Part shown: positions 1-9,111 of the stretch, piece by piece
How positions within the stretch are numbered: position 1 is the first letter of the stretch
Layout of the letters: each line of letters begins with the position of its first letter
Assembly: GCA_003216255.1 (NCBI GenBank)
Contig: QCJD01000009.1
Coordinates: 1-55,711 of the forward strand
From: Pelagibacteraceae bacterium AG-404-N13
GTDB taxonomy: Bacteria > Pseudomonadota > Alphaproteobacteria > Pelagibacterales > Pelagibacteraceae
Direction: 5' to 3'
Length of the DNA: 55,711 bases
Translations under genes and position numbers: made by a program
Notes under the pieces: model-generated
Databases searched by the model: none
What the model was told of the DNA's origin: nothing
The model's input: only the letters and a program-made list of their open reading frames with translations

Positions 1-654
1 GTAATAAGGTATCCAGATTCAGTTGAAGAAAAAACTGTTTTAGACAAAATTGAAGAATTAAATAATGATGAAAGCGTATCAGGAATTTTAGTTCAGTTAC
101 CTTTACCAAAACATATAGATAAGCAAAAGGTTATAGAAAAAATTTCGCCTAGTAAAGATGTTGATGGTTTTCATCCAATGAATGTTGGAAATCTTTCTTC
201 CGGATATGAAAGTTCAATTCCTTGTACGCCACTAGGATGTTATTTATTAATAAAAAAAATTGAACCAAACTTGAATGGAAAAAAAGCTGTTGTTGTCGGA
301 AGATCAAATTTAAATGGAAAGCCAATGACCCAGTTACTATTAAAAGAAAATTGTACGGTAACTATTACACATTCAAAAACTAAAGATCTTAAAGCCGAAT
401 GTTTAGAGGCAGATATAATTGTTGCAGCTGTAGGAATTCCAGAACTTGTAAAAGGTGATTGGGTTAAAAAAGATACGATAGTTATTGATGTAGGCATAAA
501 TAAAACTGATAAAGGGATTGTTGGAGATGTAGCTTTTGAAGAGGTGTCAAAAGTTGCTAAAGCCTTAACGCCCGTTCCAGGTGGTGTAGGTCCAATGACA
601 ATCGCTTGTTTGCTTAAAAATACTATCGAATGTTTTAAAAGGTCTCACAAATAA
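1..654 (+). CDS. folD: FolD bifunctional methylenetetrahydrofolate dehydrogenase/cyclohydrolase (5'-truncated)
   Basis: The reading frame is open from base 1, so the gene is cut by the window edge. About 217 C-terminal residues are visible of a family that usually has about 285-300. FolD interconverts 5,10-methylene-THF and 10-formyl-THF in the cytosol using NADP. Seen: the substrate-site motif GILVQLPLPKHI, then KDVDGFHPMNVG, the Rossmann segment VVVGRSNLNGKPM, DVGINKTDKGIVGDV and the C-terminal PVPGGVGPMT signature. An internal ATG at 178 is not the start, because conserved motifs lie upstream of it. The gene converges on ybbP with an 11-base gap. In this genome type one-carbon metabolism links to DMSP demethylation (dmdA, also in this window), which delivers methyl groups to THF. 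Confidence 0.95.
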   Translation, partial: VIRYPDSVEEKTVLDKIEELNNDESVSGILVQLPLPKHIDKQKVIEKISPSKDVDGFHPMNVGNLSSGYESSIPCTPLGCYLLIKKIEPNLNGKKAVVVGRSNLNGKPMTQLLLKENCTVTITHSKTKDLKAECLEADIIVAAVGIPELVKGDWVKKDTIVIDVGINKTDKGIVGDVAFEEVSKVAKALTPVPGGVGPMTIACLLKNTIECFKRSHK

Positions 655-665
655 AGTAATCAACT

Positions 666-3203
666 TTATTGATTTCTAATAAGTGGATAAACTTTAGGGT
701 TTAAATATTTTAAATTTGTTAACATTATCAAAATTAAAGTAACTATACCAATACTAATTCCTAGATTTAAAAGTACTTTCAAATCAAACTTCCACACCAA
801 TTCAAAAATGTTTTCCATTATAAATTTTGAGCCAACTACAGCAAAAAATGTTGCAATTAAAATTACTGAAAAAAAAATTAGTATAAATTCTATTATAGAA
901 GATAAAATTATTTCTTTTTTAGAAAATCCCAAAATTTTAAAAACTAAATTTTGATATTCTTTTACTTTACCTTGAACCATTATTGCACTAGAGATTACAA
1001 TTAAACCTATCACAATAGTTACTGCAGATATAAGAGTCACAGCAACAAAAACTTTATTTAACACAGCAGTTACTTTACTGAGATAATCTGAAATTTTAAT
1101 CATGGATAAACTTGGCAATACCTCTAACATTTTAATTTCATCAAATTGATCAGCATTATTAAATTTAGCAGTTGCCAAATATTCATGAGGTAATTTTTTT
1201 GCAAATTGGGGATTAAATAACATTGCAAAATTAATATTTAAATCACGATAATCCACTTCTCTAAAATTAACTATTTCTCCATCAATTTCACGGCCGTATA
1301 TATTCAATGTAAAAATGTCTCCTAATTCAATATTGAAATCTTTCGCAACTTTTGAATCTAAAGATATTTGTAGCTGATTTGGTTTTGTTAAATCCCACCA
1401 TTCTCCTTTTACAATTGGGTTATCTATAGGAGCGTTTTCAATCCAAGAAGATCTTCGCTCACTTTCAATTACCCAATAGCTGTCATTATCAGGCTTAATA
1501 TAGGTATTTGGGTTTATTCCATTAATTTTTACAATCCCCGATGAAACCATTGGCACAATTTCAATGTTTGCGTTTGGATCCATATTTAGAACTTCTTGCT
1601 CAAATCTTTTCCTTTCTCCATTTTGAATTCCAACAAAGAAATAATCAGGAGCAATATCTGGTATAGATTTTGCAATTTCTCTTTGAAAATTCGTTCCAAC
1701 TAAAGCTAATGTTAAAAGTAAAGTTACCCCCAAACCTAGTGACATAATTGTTATTGGTGTAATACTTTTAGTTTGGGTAATATTTTTAATTGATACATTT
1801 AGGGAGATATTTGTATTAGATTTAATTTTTTTAAGAAAAAATACAATAAATTTTGAAACTAAGAAAAATACAATTAAACAAACAAAAAATGCGCCAAAAT
1901 AGCCAAAACTGTAAGAAGGTCTTTCAGAACTTATTGTGAATAGTAAAACTAAAATTGAGAGCAAAACAAAACTTAAAACAATTGATCTTTTAGAATAATA
2001 AAACCGTAAATTTTGAAATACATTTCTAAATAAGTTTGATGCTTTAATTTGATCAATTGAGCTGATTGTTGGAATAGAAAAAATTATAAGAACTAAAAAT
2101 CCTACTAAAAATATCTTTATAAAATTAACTATAGAGAATACAGGATAAACATTTAAACCCAATCCATCAGATAAGTACCTGTCAGCAATTGGAACGACTA
2201 GAAAACTAGAACAATATGAAATTACTGTAACAACAAATAATAATATTAATAGTTGTAAGTAATAAAGTATTTTAATATTACCCGAATAAAAACCAACCGC
2301 TTTTCTTACGGCAATCGACATATTGTTTTGATTGATAAATGATAGCAATGTATTAGCAATTCCAATTCCTGCAATTAACATTGCACTTATTGATACTAGG
2401 GACAAAAATTGAGAAAAATTATTAATAATCCTTTTCAAACCACTTGCAGAATTTTCAGGATATCTAAGTTTAACTTTTTGATCATTTTTAAAAATATTTT
2501 CAATTTTTTTTTTAATTTTTTCAGGATTATCATTTGAATTAAATTTTACTTTATATTCATAGTTTAAAAAGCTTCCAATACCATTTAATTTTAATATCTC
2601 TAAGGTTTGTTTTCCTGCTAATGCCCAGTCACCAAATGCTACAAATCCACTTACATCAGGTACTGATTTTATAATTCCAATGACAGTAAAATTTTGATCT
2701 TGTACTTTAACTTGTTCATTAATTTTAATATTTAAAGTTTTTGATAGACTCTGATTAATTAAAATAGTGTTTGGCTCTATTTGCATTCGTTCATACGCAC
2801 CTCTGGGCTCATAAATAACCTCTCCATATAACGGGTAATTTTCATCAACAGTTTTAATTCTAGTAAATAATGATTTATTTTTTTCTCTGCCTACTGTTGA
2901 AAGCATAGTGCTAAATTCAATCATTTGCGAAATTTTTGCAAATTCCTTAACTTTGTTAACCAAATCAAGATTTCCTTGATTACGATTATAATCTATTTCT
3001 AAGTCTCCTCCCAAAAGAGCTTTAGCATTATTATTTAGCTCATTTTTTAAACTATCTTCAATAGTGAAAATTGCACTCAATATAAAAAGACTAATAAATA
3101 AAGTAACAATAATACTTGATATTTTTTTATAATTTCTGCTTAGATCTTTTAGAGCATACTTAAAAATTAAATTAAATTCAGAATGATTATTTGATTTTTC
3201 CAT
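666..3203 (-). CDS. ybbP: FtsX-family ABC transporter permease, YbbP-like
   Basis: An 845-residue inner-membrane protein. It has one N-terminal membrane segment (about 28-50), a large extracytoplasmic domain, a cluster of hydrophobic segments (about 265-505), a second soluble domain (about 510-725) and three C-terminal helices. This duplicated FtsX layout with about ten helices is that of the YbbP group (COG3127), annotated as the permease of an exporter linked to lysophospholipase L1. The start at 3203 overlaps the end of the ATPase gene by 17 bp, so the two are co-translated. The neighbour tesA completes the ybbA-ybbP-tesA association known in other Proteobacteria. The transported substrate is not known; a lipid or lipoprotein is a reasonable guess. 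Confidence 0.88.
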   Translation of the reverse strand: MEKSNNHSEFNLIFKYALKDLSRNYKKISSIIVTLFISLFILSAIFTIEDSLKNELNNNAKALLGGDLEIDYNRNQGNLDLVNKVKEFAKISQMIEFSTMLSTVGREKNKSLFTRIKTVDENYPLYGEVIYEPRGAYERMQIEPNTILINQSLSKTLNIKINEQVKVQDQNFTVIGIIKSVPDVSGFVAFGDWALAGKQTLEILKLNGIGSFLNYEYKVKFNSNDNPEKIKKKIENIFKNDQKVKLRYPENSASGLKRIINNFSQFLSLVSISAMLIAGIGIANTLLSFINQNNMSIAVRKAVGFYSGNIKILYYLQLLILLFVVTVISYCSSFLVVPIADRYLSDGLGLNVYPVFSIVNFIKIFLVGFLVLIIFSIPTISSIDQIKASNLFRNVFQNLRFYYSKRSIVLSFVLLSILVLLFTISSERPSYSFGYFGAFFVCLIVFFLVSKFIVFFLKKIKSNTNISLNVSIKNITQTKSITPITIMSLGLGVTLLLTLALVGTNFQREIAKSIPDIAPDYFFVGIQNGERKRFEQEVLNMDPNANIEIVPMVSSGIVKINGINPNTYIKPDNDSYWVIESERRSSWIENAPIDNPIVKGEWWDLTKPNQLQISLDSKVAKDFNIELGDIFTLNIYGREIDGEIVNFREVDYRDLNINFAMLFNPQFAKKLPHEYLATAKFNNADQFDEIKMLEVLPSLSMIKISDYLSKVTAVLNKVFVAVTLISAVTIVIGLIVISSAIMVQGKVKEYQNLVFKILGFSKKEIILSSIIEFILIFFSVILIATFFAVVGSKFIMENIFELVWKFDLKVLLNLGISIGIVTLILIMLTNLKYLNPKVYPLIRNQ

Positions 3204-3852
3204 CTTTAATTTTTATTTTTCGTTTAGCTTTATTTGCAAGTTTTGGATCATGTGTTACCATGATTAGAGAGGAACCTTCTTCTTTTACATATTTAAATAA
3301 TATATCAGAAATCATTAATGAGTTTTCAGTATCTAAATTTCCAGTGGGTTCATCTGCTAGTATCAAATCTGGTTTCATAGCGATTGCTCTTGCAATCGCC
3401 ACACGTTGTTGTTCTCCACCCGATAATTGACTTGGAAGATTATTAAAACGATGTTTCAGACCAAATCGCTCTAATAATAACTTTGCTTCTTTTTCAGGAT
3501 TTTTAAATTTATTAAGTTCTAAAGTTAAGGCAACATTTTCAACAGCACTATAATTAGGAATTAAGTAAAAAGACTGAAAAATAATTCCAATGTTTTTTTT
3601 TCTAATTTCAGAGACCTCATCTTCTTTTAAACTAGTTATCTCTTGCTTTTGAAAAAAGATCTTTCCTGAAGTTGGACGCTCTAAACCTCCAATTAACATA
3701 ATTAGGCTGGTTTTTCCTGAACCACTTTCACCAACTACAGAAACAGTTTCTTTTTTCTTAATTATTAAATCTATATTCTTTAAAACGCTGATATTATCTT
3801 TGCCAGTTTGGTATTTGAGATTTATTTTTTTTAATTTAAGTAGTGTACTCAT
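3187..3852 (-). CDS. ybbA: ABC transporter ATP-binding protein, YbbA/LolD-like
   Basis: A 221-residue ATPase subunit for the adjacent FtsX-type permease. Seen: Walker A GESGSGKT (residues 41-48), ABC signature LSGGEQQRVAIARA, Walker B LILADEPTGNLD and the switch histidine in MVTHDPKLA. These match the MacB/LolD/YbbA branch that powers FtsX-like permeases. I chose the ATG at 3852 because homology to the family begins at LLKLKKINL. An in-frame ATG at 3900 would add 16 residues with no family match and would run deep into the divergent tesA gene. With the chosen start, the start codon overlaps the tesA start codon by two bases. Confidence 0.92.
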   Translation of the reverse strand: MSTLLKLKKINLKYQTGKDNISVLKNIDLIIKKKETVSVVGESGSGKTSLIMLIGGLERPTSGKIFFQKQEITSLKEDEVSEIRKKNIGIIFQSFYLIPNYSAVENVALTLELNKFKNPEKEAKLLLERFGLKHRFNNLPSQLSGGEQQRVAIARAIAMKPDLILADEPTGNLDTENSLMISDILFKYVKEEGSSLIMVTHDPKLANKAKRKIKIKDGKIK

Positions 3853-4459
3853 GAATAAAAGTTTATTTATAAAAATTTTGATAATCTTTCTAGTGCACAT
3901 AAAGGCAAGTGCAATAGAAAAGGTGTTATTATTCGGGGATAGTTTGATGGCAGGATATGGATTGCCAAAAGAACATCATTTATCTCGAGTTTTACAAAAT
4001 AATCTTAAAGAAGATGGATTAAATATTGAAGTTATTAATGGCAGTGTTTCGGGAAGCACATCGTCAGGTGGTTTGAATAGAGCAGAGTGGACTTTATCAG
4101 ATCCCAGTATAGATTTAATTATTTTGGGTTTAGGGGCAAATGATATGCTCAGAGGAATCCAACCTCCTGAAACAGAAAAAAACTTAGAAGAGATAATTAA
4201 TATTGCAATAAAAAAACAAATCAAGATTGTTATAGCTGGCATGATTGCCCCAACATCTCATGGAACAACATATAAAAAACAGTTTGATGCAATTTATCCA
4301 AAATTATCTAAAAAATATAATCTACCGTTAATTCCTTTTCTTCTAGAAGGAGTTGCGCTTGACCCAAATTTAAATCTACAAGATGGTATTCATCCAAACA
4401 AAGAAGGCACAATTATTATTAGTGAAACTTTACAAAAAATTATTAATGAGCATCTATAA
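3851..4459 (+). CDS. tesA: SGNH-family esterase / lysophospholipase L1 (TesA-like)
   Basis: A 202-residue secreted GDSL hydrolase expected to cleave acyl-thioesters or lysophospholipids in the periplasm. The ATG at 3851 gives a clean signal peptide (hydrophobic core about 5-17, then KASA before IEKVLLFGDS). Seen: block I GDS with the nucleophile Ser31, block III GLGANDMLRG, and block V DGIHPNKEG supplying the catalytic Asp and His. A longer in-frame start at 3800 would put a non-signal segment ahead of the signal peptide. The gene is divergent from ybbA and overlaps its start codon, and it converges on the sugar dehydrogenase gene with a 5-base gap. The association with ybbA-ybbP is conserved in other bacteria. 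Confidence 0.92.
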   Translation: MNKSLFIKILIIFLVHIKASAIEKVLLFGDSLMAGYGLPKEHHLSRVLQNNLKEDGLNIEVINGSVSGSTSSGGLNRAEWTLSDPSIDLIILGLGANDMLRGIQPPETEKNLEEIINIAIKKQIKIVIAGMIAPTSHGTTYKKQFDAIYPKLSKKYNLPLIPFLLEGVALDPNLNLQDGIHPNKEGTIIISETLQKIINEHL

Positions 4460-4464
4460 GGATA

Positions 4465-5538
4465 TTAATTTTTATTTTTTTCCATCAAATATAATCCATC
4501 AGAATTTAAAAAGAAAATTTTTCCGTTTTTAGGATGTATGATTATATCTCTTATTCTACCTATTTTATTTTTAAATATAATTTTTTCTTGAACATTTAAT
4601 AAATCATCAAAAATTAATTTTCTTAATGACCGATCTTTTAATGATGTAATTAAAGCATGACCATTCCACTCTTCAAATTCATTACCTTTATAGATTTTGA
4701 TTGCACTAGTTGCTATTGATGGGACCCAATATTGAATAGCTTTTGTAAAGCCTGGTTTCCATTTTGGTCCAATTGGTAGCCCTGAATAATTTTTTCCTCC
4801 CCAACCTAAAATTTTCCATCCATAATTTTCTCCTTTTTTGACTTCTCCAAACCAATCTCCTCCTTTTGCTCCATGATTACTAATGTAAACTTTTCCATCA
4901 TAAGGAGATATAGTTAAGCCTTGAGGATTTCTAATTCCTATTTGATATATCTCCGGTAACCACTTTGATTTACCTCTAAACTTAGGATTATCTTTTGGAA
5001 TGCTACCGTCTAAATGAATTCTTATTATACTACCTGGATGTTTAGATGCATCTTGAGCAATCATACCTTTTCCTCTTTCGCCAACAGAAGCATAAAGATA
5101 GTTATCTTTAATACCTAATCTTGATCCAAAATGATAACCAGAGTTTATGGGTGGATTAGCTTGAAAAATATTTTTAAATAATAATTTTTCTTTATTTAAT
5201 TTAGCCTTTGCAATAGATGTACTTGATTTCCGATCACCTCTATCTTCGGTATATGAAATATAAATAAAATTGTTTTTATAAAGAATGTCCAGTAATCCAC
5301 CCTGTCCAACTTCTAAAAAATTAAGATTATGTTCTATTTCTTTTTGATTAGATGTTAAAATATTTACAATTTTAATTTTCCCACCTTTTTCAGTTATTAT
5401 TATTTCATCATTACTAATAAATGATGATCCCCAAGGTTTATTTAATGATGTAATTTTCTTAAATTTTAAGTTTTCTGCAAATGAAATAGAAATAAAACTT
5501 AAAAAAATAAATGTGAATAAAAAAATTTTTATCATCAA
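4465..5538 (-). CDS. PQQ-dependent aldose sugar dehydrogenase-like, periplasmic
   Basis: A 357-residue protein with an N-terminal signal peptide (hydrophobic about 3-20, cleavage near SFA-EN) and a soluble glucose/sorbosone dehydrogenase (YliI-like) beta-propeller. Seen: GQGGLLDI (about 78-85), YHFGSRLG, the run ending HLDGSIPKDNP, IGIRNPQGLTISP, and NHGAKGGD followed by GENYGW, all characteristic of the family's PQQ and calcium site. It would oxidise aldoses in the periplasm and pass electrons to the respiratory chain. It is the last gene of a tightly packed minus-strand group (14 bp after argG). No PQQ biosynthesis gene is in the window, so the cofactor source is unknown. Confidence 0.85.
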   Translation of the reverse strand: MMIKIFLFTFIFLSFISISFAENLKFKKITSLNKPWGSSFISNDEIIITEKGGKIKIVNILTSNQKEIEHNLNFLEVGQGGLLDILYKNNFIYISYTEDRGDRKSSTSIAKAKLNKEKLLFKNIFQANPPINSGYHFGSRLGIKDNYLYASVGERGKGMIAQDASKHPGSIIRIHLDGSIPKDNPKFRGKSKWLPEIYQIGIRNPQGLTISPYDGKVYISNHGAKGGDWFGEVKKGENYGWKILGWGGKNYSGLPIGPKWKPGFTKAIQYWVPSIATSAIKIYKGNEFEEWNGHALITSLKDRSLRKLIFDDLLNVQEKIIFKNKIGRIRDIIIHPKNGKIFFLNSDGLYLMEKNKN

Positions 5539-5552
5539 TAGAATAAAATACT

Positions 5553-6737
5553 TTATCTAAGTTTATTTTTATGAAAATTAATAAACCTTTCTACATTTGA
5601 TTTATTAAAAGTTTTATTTTCTTCAAATGATACTTTTGTCATCGAATAAGCTTTACTTTTAGTTATTCTGGATTGAATTGTAATATTACCCTTATACAGT
5701 TTAAGTTTAATAGATCCATTTACACTGTTTTTTTTTAGGTCAATAATTTTTTGAAGTTTAAATCTTTCTTTAGAATACCAATATCCATTATAAATAAGTT
5801 CAGCATATCTCGACATAACAGCATCTTTTTTATGCATTGTTTCTTTATCAAGCGTTACGGATTCCATTGCTCTATGAGCACTTATCAGTATTGTACCGCC
5901 AGGAGTTTCATAAATACCTCTTGATTTTATTCCAATAAATCTATTTTCTACCAAATCAACTCTACCAATTCCATTTTTCCCTGCCAATTGATTTAGTTTT
6001 TCTAAAAGTTTATATGGGGATAATTTTTTTCCGTTGATCCCGATCGGATCGCTATTTTTAAAATTAATTGTCACAAATGTTGGTTTATTCGGCGCTTTTT
6101 CAGGAGAAATAGTTCTTTGAAAAATAAATTCTGGAGCTGGATTTTTTGGGTTTTCTAATATTTTACCTTCAGTTGATGTATGGAATAAATTGTCATCTAT
6201 AGAAAAAGGTGGAGCACCTTTTTTATCTTTTGGAATAGGTATGCCATACTTTTTAGCATAATTAATTAGATCAGTTCTTGATTTAAGTTTCCAAATCCTC
6301 CATGGAGCAATTATTTTTATTTTAGGGCCAAAATAGTGATATCCAAGCTCAAATCTAACTTGATCATTCCCTTTCCCAGTTGCCCCATGAGATACTGCAA
6401 AAGCTTTAAATTTTTTTGCTATTCTGATTTGATCTTTTGCTATTAGAGGTCTTGCAATTGATGTACCTAATAAATACACACCCTCATATATAGCGTGACC
6501 TCTTATCATTGGATATACATATTCTTTTACAAAAGTATTTCTTAAATCTTGAATAATAATATTTCTTACACCAAACTTTTTTGCATTCTTAAAAATTTTT
6601 TCTCTATCTATTTCTTGACCAATATCTGCAGTGTAACAAATAACTTCTGCTTTATAATTTTCTTGAAGCCATTTAAGAATTATAGAAGTATCTAGACCGC
6701 CCGAATAGGCAAGAACTATCTTTTTTTTCGACTTCAT
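5553..6737 (-). CDS. argG: argininosuccinate synthase
   Basis: A 394-residue protein of the normal family length that ligates citrulline and aspartate with ATP in arginine synthesis. Seen: the PP-loop AYSGGLDTS (residues 10-18), the GTSIARPLIAK segment, HGATGKGNDQVRFE, APWRIW and GRVDLVENRFIG, all standard ArgG blocks. It lies in a minus-strand group, 4 bp from the IalB-like gene and 14 bp from the sugar dehydrogenase gene, so it is probably co-transcribed. The neighbours have no obvious link to arginine. Nothing is missing or unusual. Confidence 0.97.
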   Translation of the reverse strand: MKSKKKIVLAYSGGLDTSIILKWLQENYKAEVICYTADIGQEIDREKIFKNAKKFGVRNIIIQDLRNTFVKEYVYPMIRGHAIYEGVYLLGTSIARPLIAKDQIRIAKKFKAFAVSHGATGKGNDQVRFELGYHYFGPKIKIIAPWRIWKLKSRTDLINYAKKYGIPIPKDKKGAPPFSIDDNLFHTSTEGKILENPKNPAPEFIFQRTISPEKAPNKPTFVTINFKNSDPIGINGKKLSPYKLLEKLNQLAGKNGIGRVDLVENRFIGIKSRGIYETPGGTILISAHRAMESVTLDKETMHKKDAVMSRYAELIYNGYWYSKERFKLQKIIDLKKNSVNGSIKLKLYKGNITIQSRITKSKAYSMTKVSFEENKTFNKSNVERFINFHKNKLR

Positions 6738-6741
6738 TAAT

Positions 6742-7254
6742 TTAAGTACAGCTTTTTTTTGCAGCGTTATAAGCTTTAGTAAATCCCATTAATGAATAAT
6801 GATCTATTGTTTGTGAGCCTGATTTATTGTAAGCAGTAACCATAATTCTTGAAGCTTTTTTCATTCTTTTGATGATTTTTTTTTCAACTTTATTACTTGA
6901 AATCCATGCAAAATTATCTTGAGAAATATCAAATTTATATTTTGATTTTCCAGAGGATGCTATAATTGAATTTTGTGTATTGTATTCATATCCAGATGTA
7001 ATGCTCACTTCATCTGATACTTTTTCATCAGGCCTAAACGTAACAAACAATCTTGCTTCTCGGTCATCTTTTTTTGGAGATTGAAGCACAGGTTTAGATT
7101 GAGCAAAACAAATTTTACTGTTTTCATCTGAAACCTTTATTGCTTTCCAATCTTTAAATTTTCCTATTTCTTTTAAATTTTCAGCAAGTACAAATTTAAA
7201 TGAAAAGAAAAATAATATTAATAATTGAAATATAATTTTACTAATTATGGACAT
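6742..7254 (-). CDS. IalB-family (invasion-associated locus B-like) periplasmic protein
   Basis: A 170-residue protein with a signal peptide (hydrophobic about 8-22, FVLA-EN). The rest fits the alphaproteobacterial IalB family: an early tryptophan (FKDWKAIKV), a first Cys (KICFAQSKP), the basic segment DDREARLFVTF, a middle region on substitution of basal values (FAWISSN), a SLMGFTKAY stretch and a terminal Cys (KKSCT) that probably pairs with the first. The family was named for Bartonella invasion but is common in free-living Alphaproteobacteria, where its role is unclear, so an invasion function should not be assumed. It overlaps the aldo/keto reductase gene by 10 bp. Confidence 0.8.
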   Translation of the reverse strand: MSIISKIIFQLLILFFFSFKFVLAENLKEIGKFKDWKAIKVSDENSKICFAQSKPVLQSPKKDDREARLFVTFRPDEKVSDEVSITSGYEYNTQNSIIASSGKSKYKFDISQDNFAWISSNKVEKKIIKRMKKASRIMVTAYNKSGSQTIDHYSLMGFTKAYNAAKKSCT

Positions 7255-8279
7255 GGATTTGGATATATTTTTTGAATTTCATTGATTTCTTTTATAACAT
7301 TTTCGTCTAACTTAACTTTTACACTTTCTATGTCAGTTTTCAACTGCTCCATAGTTGTTGCACCAATTATAACACTTGTCATAAAATCTTGCACTTCGCA
7401 AAATTTTATAGACATTTGAGAAATATCCAGATCATATTTTTTACTTATCTTGAAGTATTCTTCTACAACCCTATCTACATTTGGTTTTCGGTATCTAGTC
7501 CAAAAATCAAAATCTCTCTCCATTCTTGATCCTTTAGGAAAATTACCATTTCTATATTTTCCACTTAAATAACCGCTTGCAAGAGGAGAATAAGCTAAAC
7601 AACCGATTTTTTCTCTTATTGAAATTTCTGCTAAGCCAACTTCGTAGGATCTATTCAATAAGCTATATGGATTTTGGATTGACATCATTCTTGGCAAATC
7701 TTTATCTTTTGATAACTTTAGATATTTCATTACACCCCATGGAGTTTCATTTGATAATCCAACATATCTAATCTTTCCAATTTCAATATATTTTTTTAAA
7801 TTTTCTAAAACATCCTCAAACTCATTCCAGCTATTTTCTTTATGGGTATATCCAAGCTTGCCAAAATTATTTACATTTCTTTCAGGCCAGTGAAGTTGAT
7901 AAAGATCGATATAATCTGTTTTAAGTCTTTTTAAACTATCGTTAATTGCTTTATCTAAATTTTTTCCAACAAAGCTGTTTTCACCATTCCTTAAATATTT
8001 TCTTGAAGGTCCTGCTACTTTTGTAGCTAATATAACTTTGTCTCTCTTTTTATTTTTTTCAAACCAATTTCCAATAATTGTTTCAGTATGCCCAAATGTC
8101 TCAGCTTTAGGAGGAACGGCGTAAAGTTCAGCTGTATCCCAAAAATTTACCCCTTGATCTAAAGCGTAATCCATTTGTTCAAAACCTTCTTCTTGAGTGT
8201 TTTGTTCACCCCAAGTCATAGTTCCCAAACAAATAGTGCTTACTTCAAGATCTGTATTGCCTAATTTTCTATAATTCAT
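7245..8279 (-). CDS. tas: aldo/keto reductase, Tas-like
   Basis: A 344-residue NADPH-dependent oxidoreductase with the (beta/alpha)8 aldo/keto reductase fold. Seen: start YRKLGNTDLEVSTICLGTMTWGEQN, which in its TMTWGEQN part matches E. coli Tas; the catalytic Asp/Tyr segment FWDTAELYAVPP; the Lys strand ILATKVAGP; the His strand YQLHWPERN; and the C-terminal cofactor motif SVIIGATTMEQL. The physiological substrate is unknown. It is the first gene of a four-gene minus-strand group and faces an AT-rich 70-bp divergent gap that probably holds its promoter. Confidence 0.88.
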   Translation of the reverse strand: MNYRKLGNTDLEVSTICLGTMTWGEQNTQEEGFEQMDYALDQGVNFWDTAELYAVPPKAETFGHTETIIGNWFEKNKKRDKVILATKVAGPSRKYLRNGENSFVGKNLDKAINDSLKRLKTDYIDLYQLHWPERNVNNFGKLGYTHKENSWNEFEDVLENLKKYIEIGKIRYVGLSNETPWGVMKYLKLSKDKDLPRMMSIQNPYSLLNRSYEVGLAEISIREKIGCLAYSPLASGYLSGKYRNGNFPKGSRMERDFDFWTRYRKPNVDRVVEEYFKISKKYDLDISQMSIKFCEVQDFMTSVIIGATTMEQLKTDIESVKVKLDENVIKEINEIQKIYPNPCP

Positions 8280-8349
8280 TGAATATTAAATATTTTTTAG
8301 GCTTTTATGATATCTTGAATAAATAGTAAAAGGCTATTATATAAATCGT
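8280..8349. promoter_or_regulatory. divergent promoter region, aldo/keto reductase / Bax-inhibitor-like gene
   Basis: A 70-bp AT-rich gap between divergent start codons. On the plus strand TTGAAT (8315-8320) precedes TATTAT (8335-8340) and TATAAA (8340-8345). The spacers are 14 and 19 bp, so neither pair is ideal. This is a likely promoter region by position only. Confidence 0.35.
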
Positions 8350-9111
8350 ATGGAATTCAATAAACAAAATATATTAAACAAAGCAAAAGAAGCTCAACAA
8401 ACCACAGTCGTAATGGATGAAGGTCTTAGAGCCTACATGCTTAAAGTTTATAATTATATGGCTACTGGTGTGCTATTGACTGGAATTATAGCTTTACTTT
8501 CGTTCAAAATGTCTGTTGTAACAGATGCAAATGGCTCAATAGTCGCTCTTACTGAATTTGGAAATGCAATTTATTTATCAGGATTAAAATGGATAGTTAT
8601 GTTGGCTCCACTAGGTATAGTTTTTTATATGAGTTTTGGAATAAACAAAATGAGCGCTTCAAAAGCACAAACTACTTTTTGGGTTTTTGCTGCTTTAATG
8701 GGATTGTCGCTATCTTCAATTTTATTAGTATACACTGGATTAAGTGTAACAAGAGTATTTTTCATTTCTTCAGCAACTTTTGGAGCAATGAGTATTTATG
8801 GATATACCACTAAAAGAGATTTAACAAAGTTTGGATCTTTTTTAATGATGGGTTTAATTGGAATTATAATCGCTTCAATAGTTAATATATTTTTGAAATC
8901 TTCAATGATGTACTTTGCTATTTCAATTATAGGTGTTTTAATATTTGTTGGTCTCACAGCTTATGATACCCAAAAGATTAAAAATATGTATGTAGCTTCT
9001 GATACAGGTGAATTAATGGGGAAAAAAGCTGTAATGGGTGCTTTAACGTTATATTTAGACTTTATAAATCTATTTATAATGTTGCTAAGACTGTTTGGCC
9101 AAAGAAGATAA
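8350..9111 (+). CDS. Bax inhibitor-1 / YccA family membrane protein
   Basis: A 253-residue inner-membrane protein with about seven hydrophobic helices, starting near residue 37 after a short charged N-terminus. Seen: the family patterns YNYMATGVLLTGIIA (first helix), SSATFGAMSIYGYTTKRDL (middle), and LTAYDTQKIKNMY followed by LYLDFINLF (C-terminal helices), which are the hallmark of the UPF0005/BI-1 family. Members act as pH-sensitive calcium leak channels or as modulators of FtsH proteolysis (YccA). Which applies here cannot be read from sequence. The gene ends one base before the convergent DUF2794-like gene. Confidence 0.92.
   Translation: MEFNKQNILNKAKEAQQTTVVMDEGLRAYMLKVYNYMATGVLLTGIIALLSFKMSVVTDANGSIVALTEFGNAIYLSGLKWIVMLAPLGIVFYMSFGINKMSASKAQTTFWVFAALMGLSLSSILLVYTGLSVTRVFFISSATFGAMSIYGYTTKRDLTKFGSFLMMGLIGIIIASIVNIFLKSSMMYFAISIIGVLIFVGLTAYDTQKIKNMYVASDTGELMGKKAVMGALTLYLDFINLFIMLLRLFGQRR

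Noticed and set aside
3800..3850. Upstream start for tesA
   Set aside because: It would precede a clear signal peptide with unrelated residues and overlap ybbA coding.
3853..3900. Upstream start for ybbA
   Set aside because: Adds 16 residues before the family N-terminus and runs into tesA.
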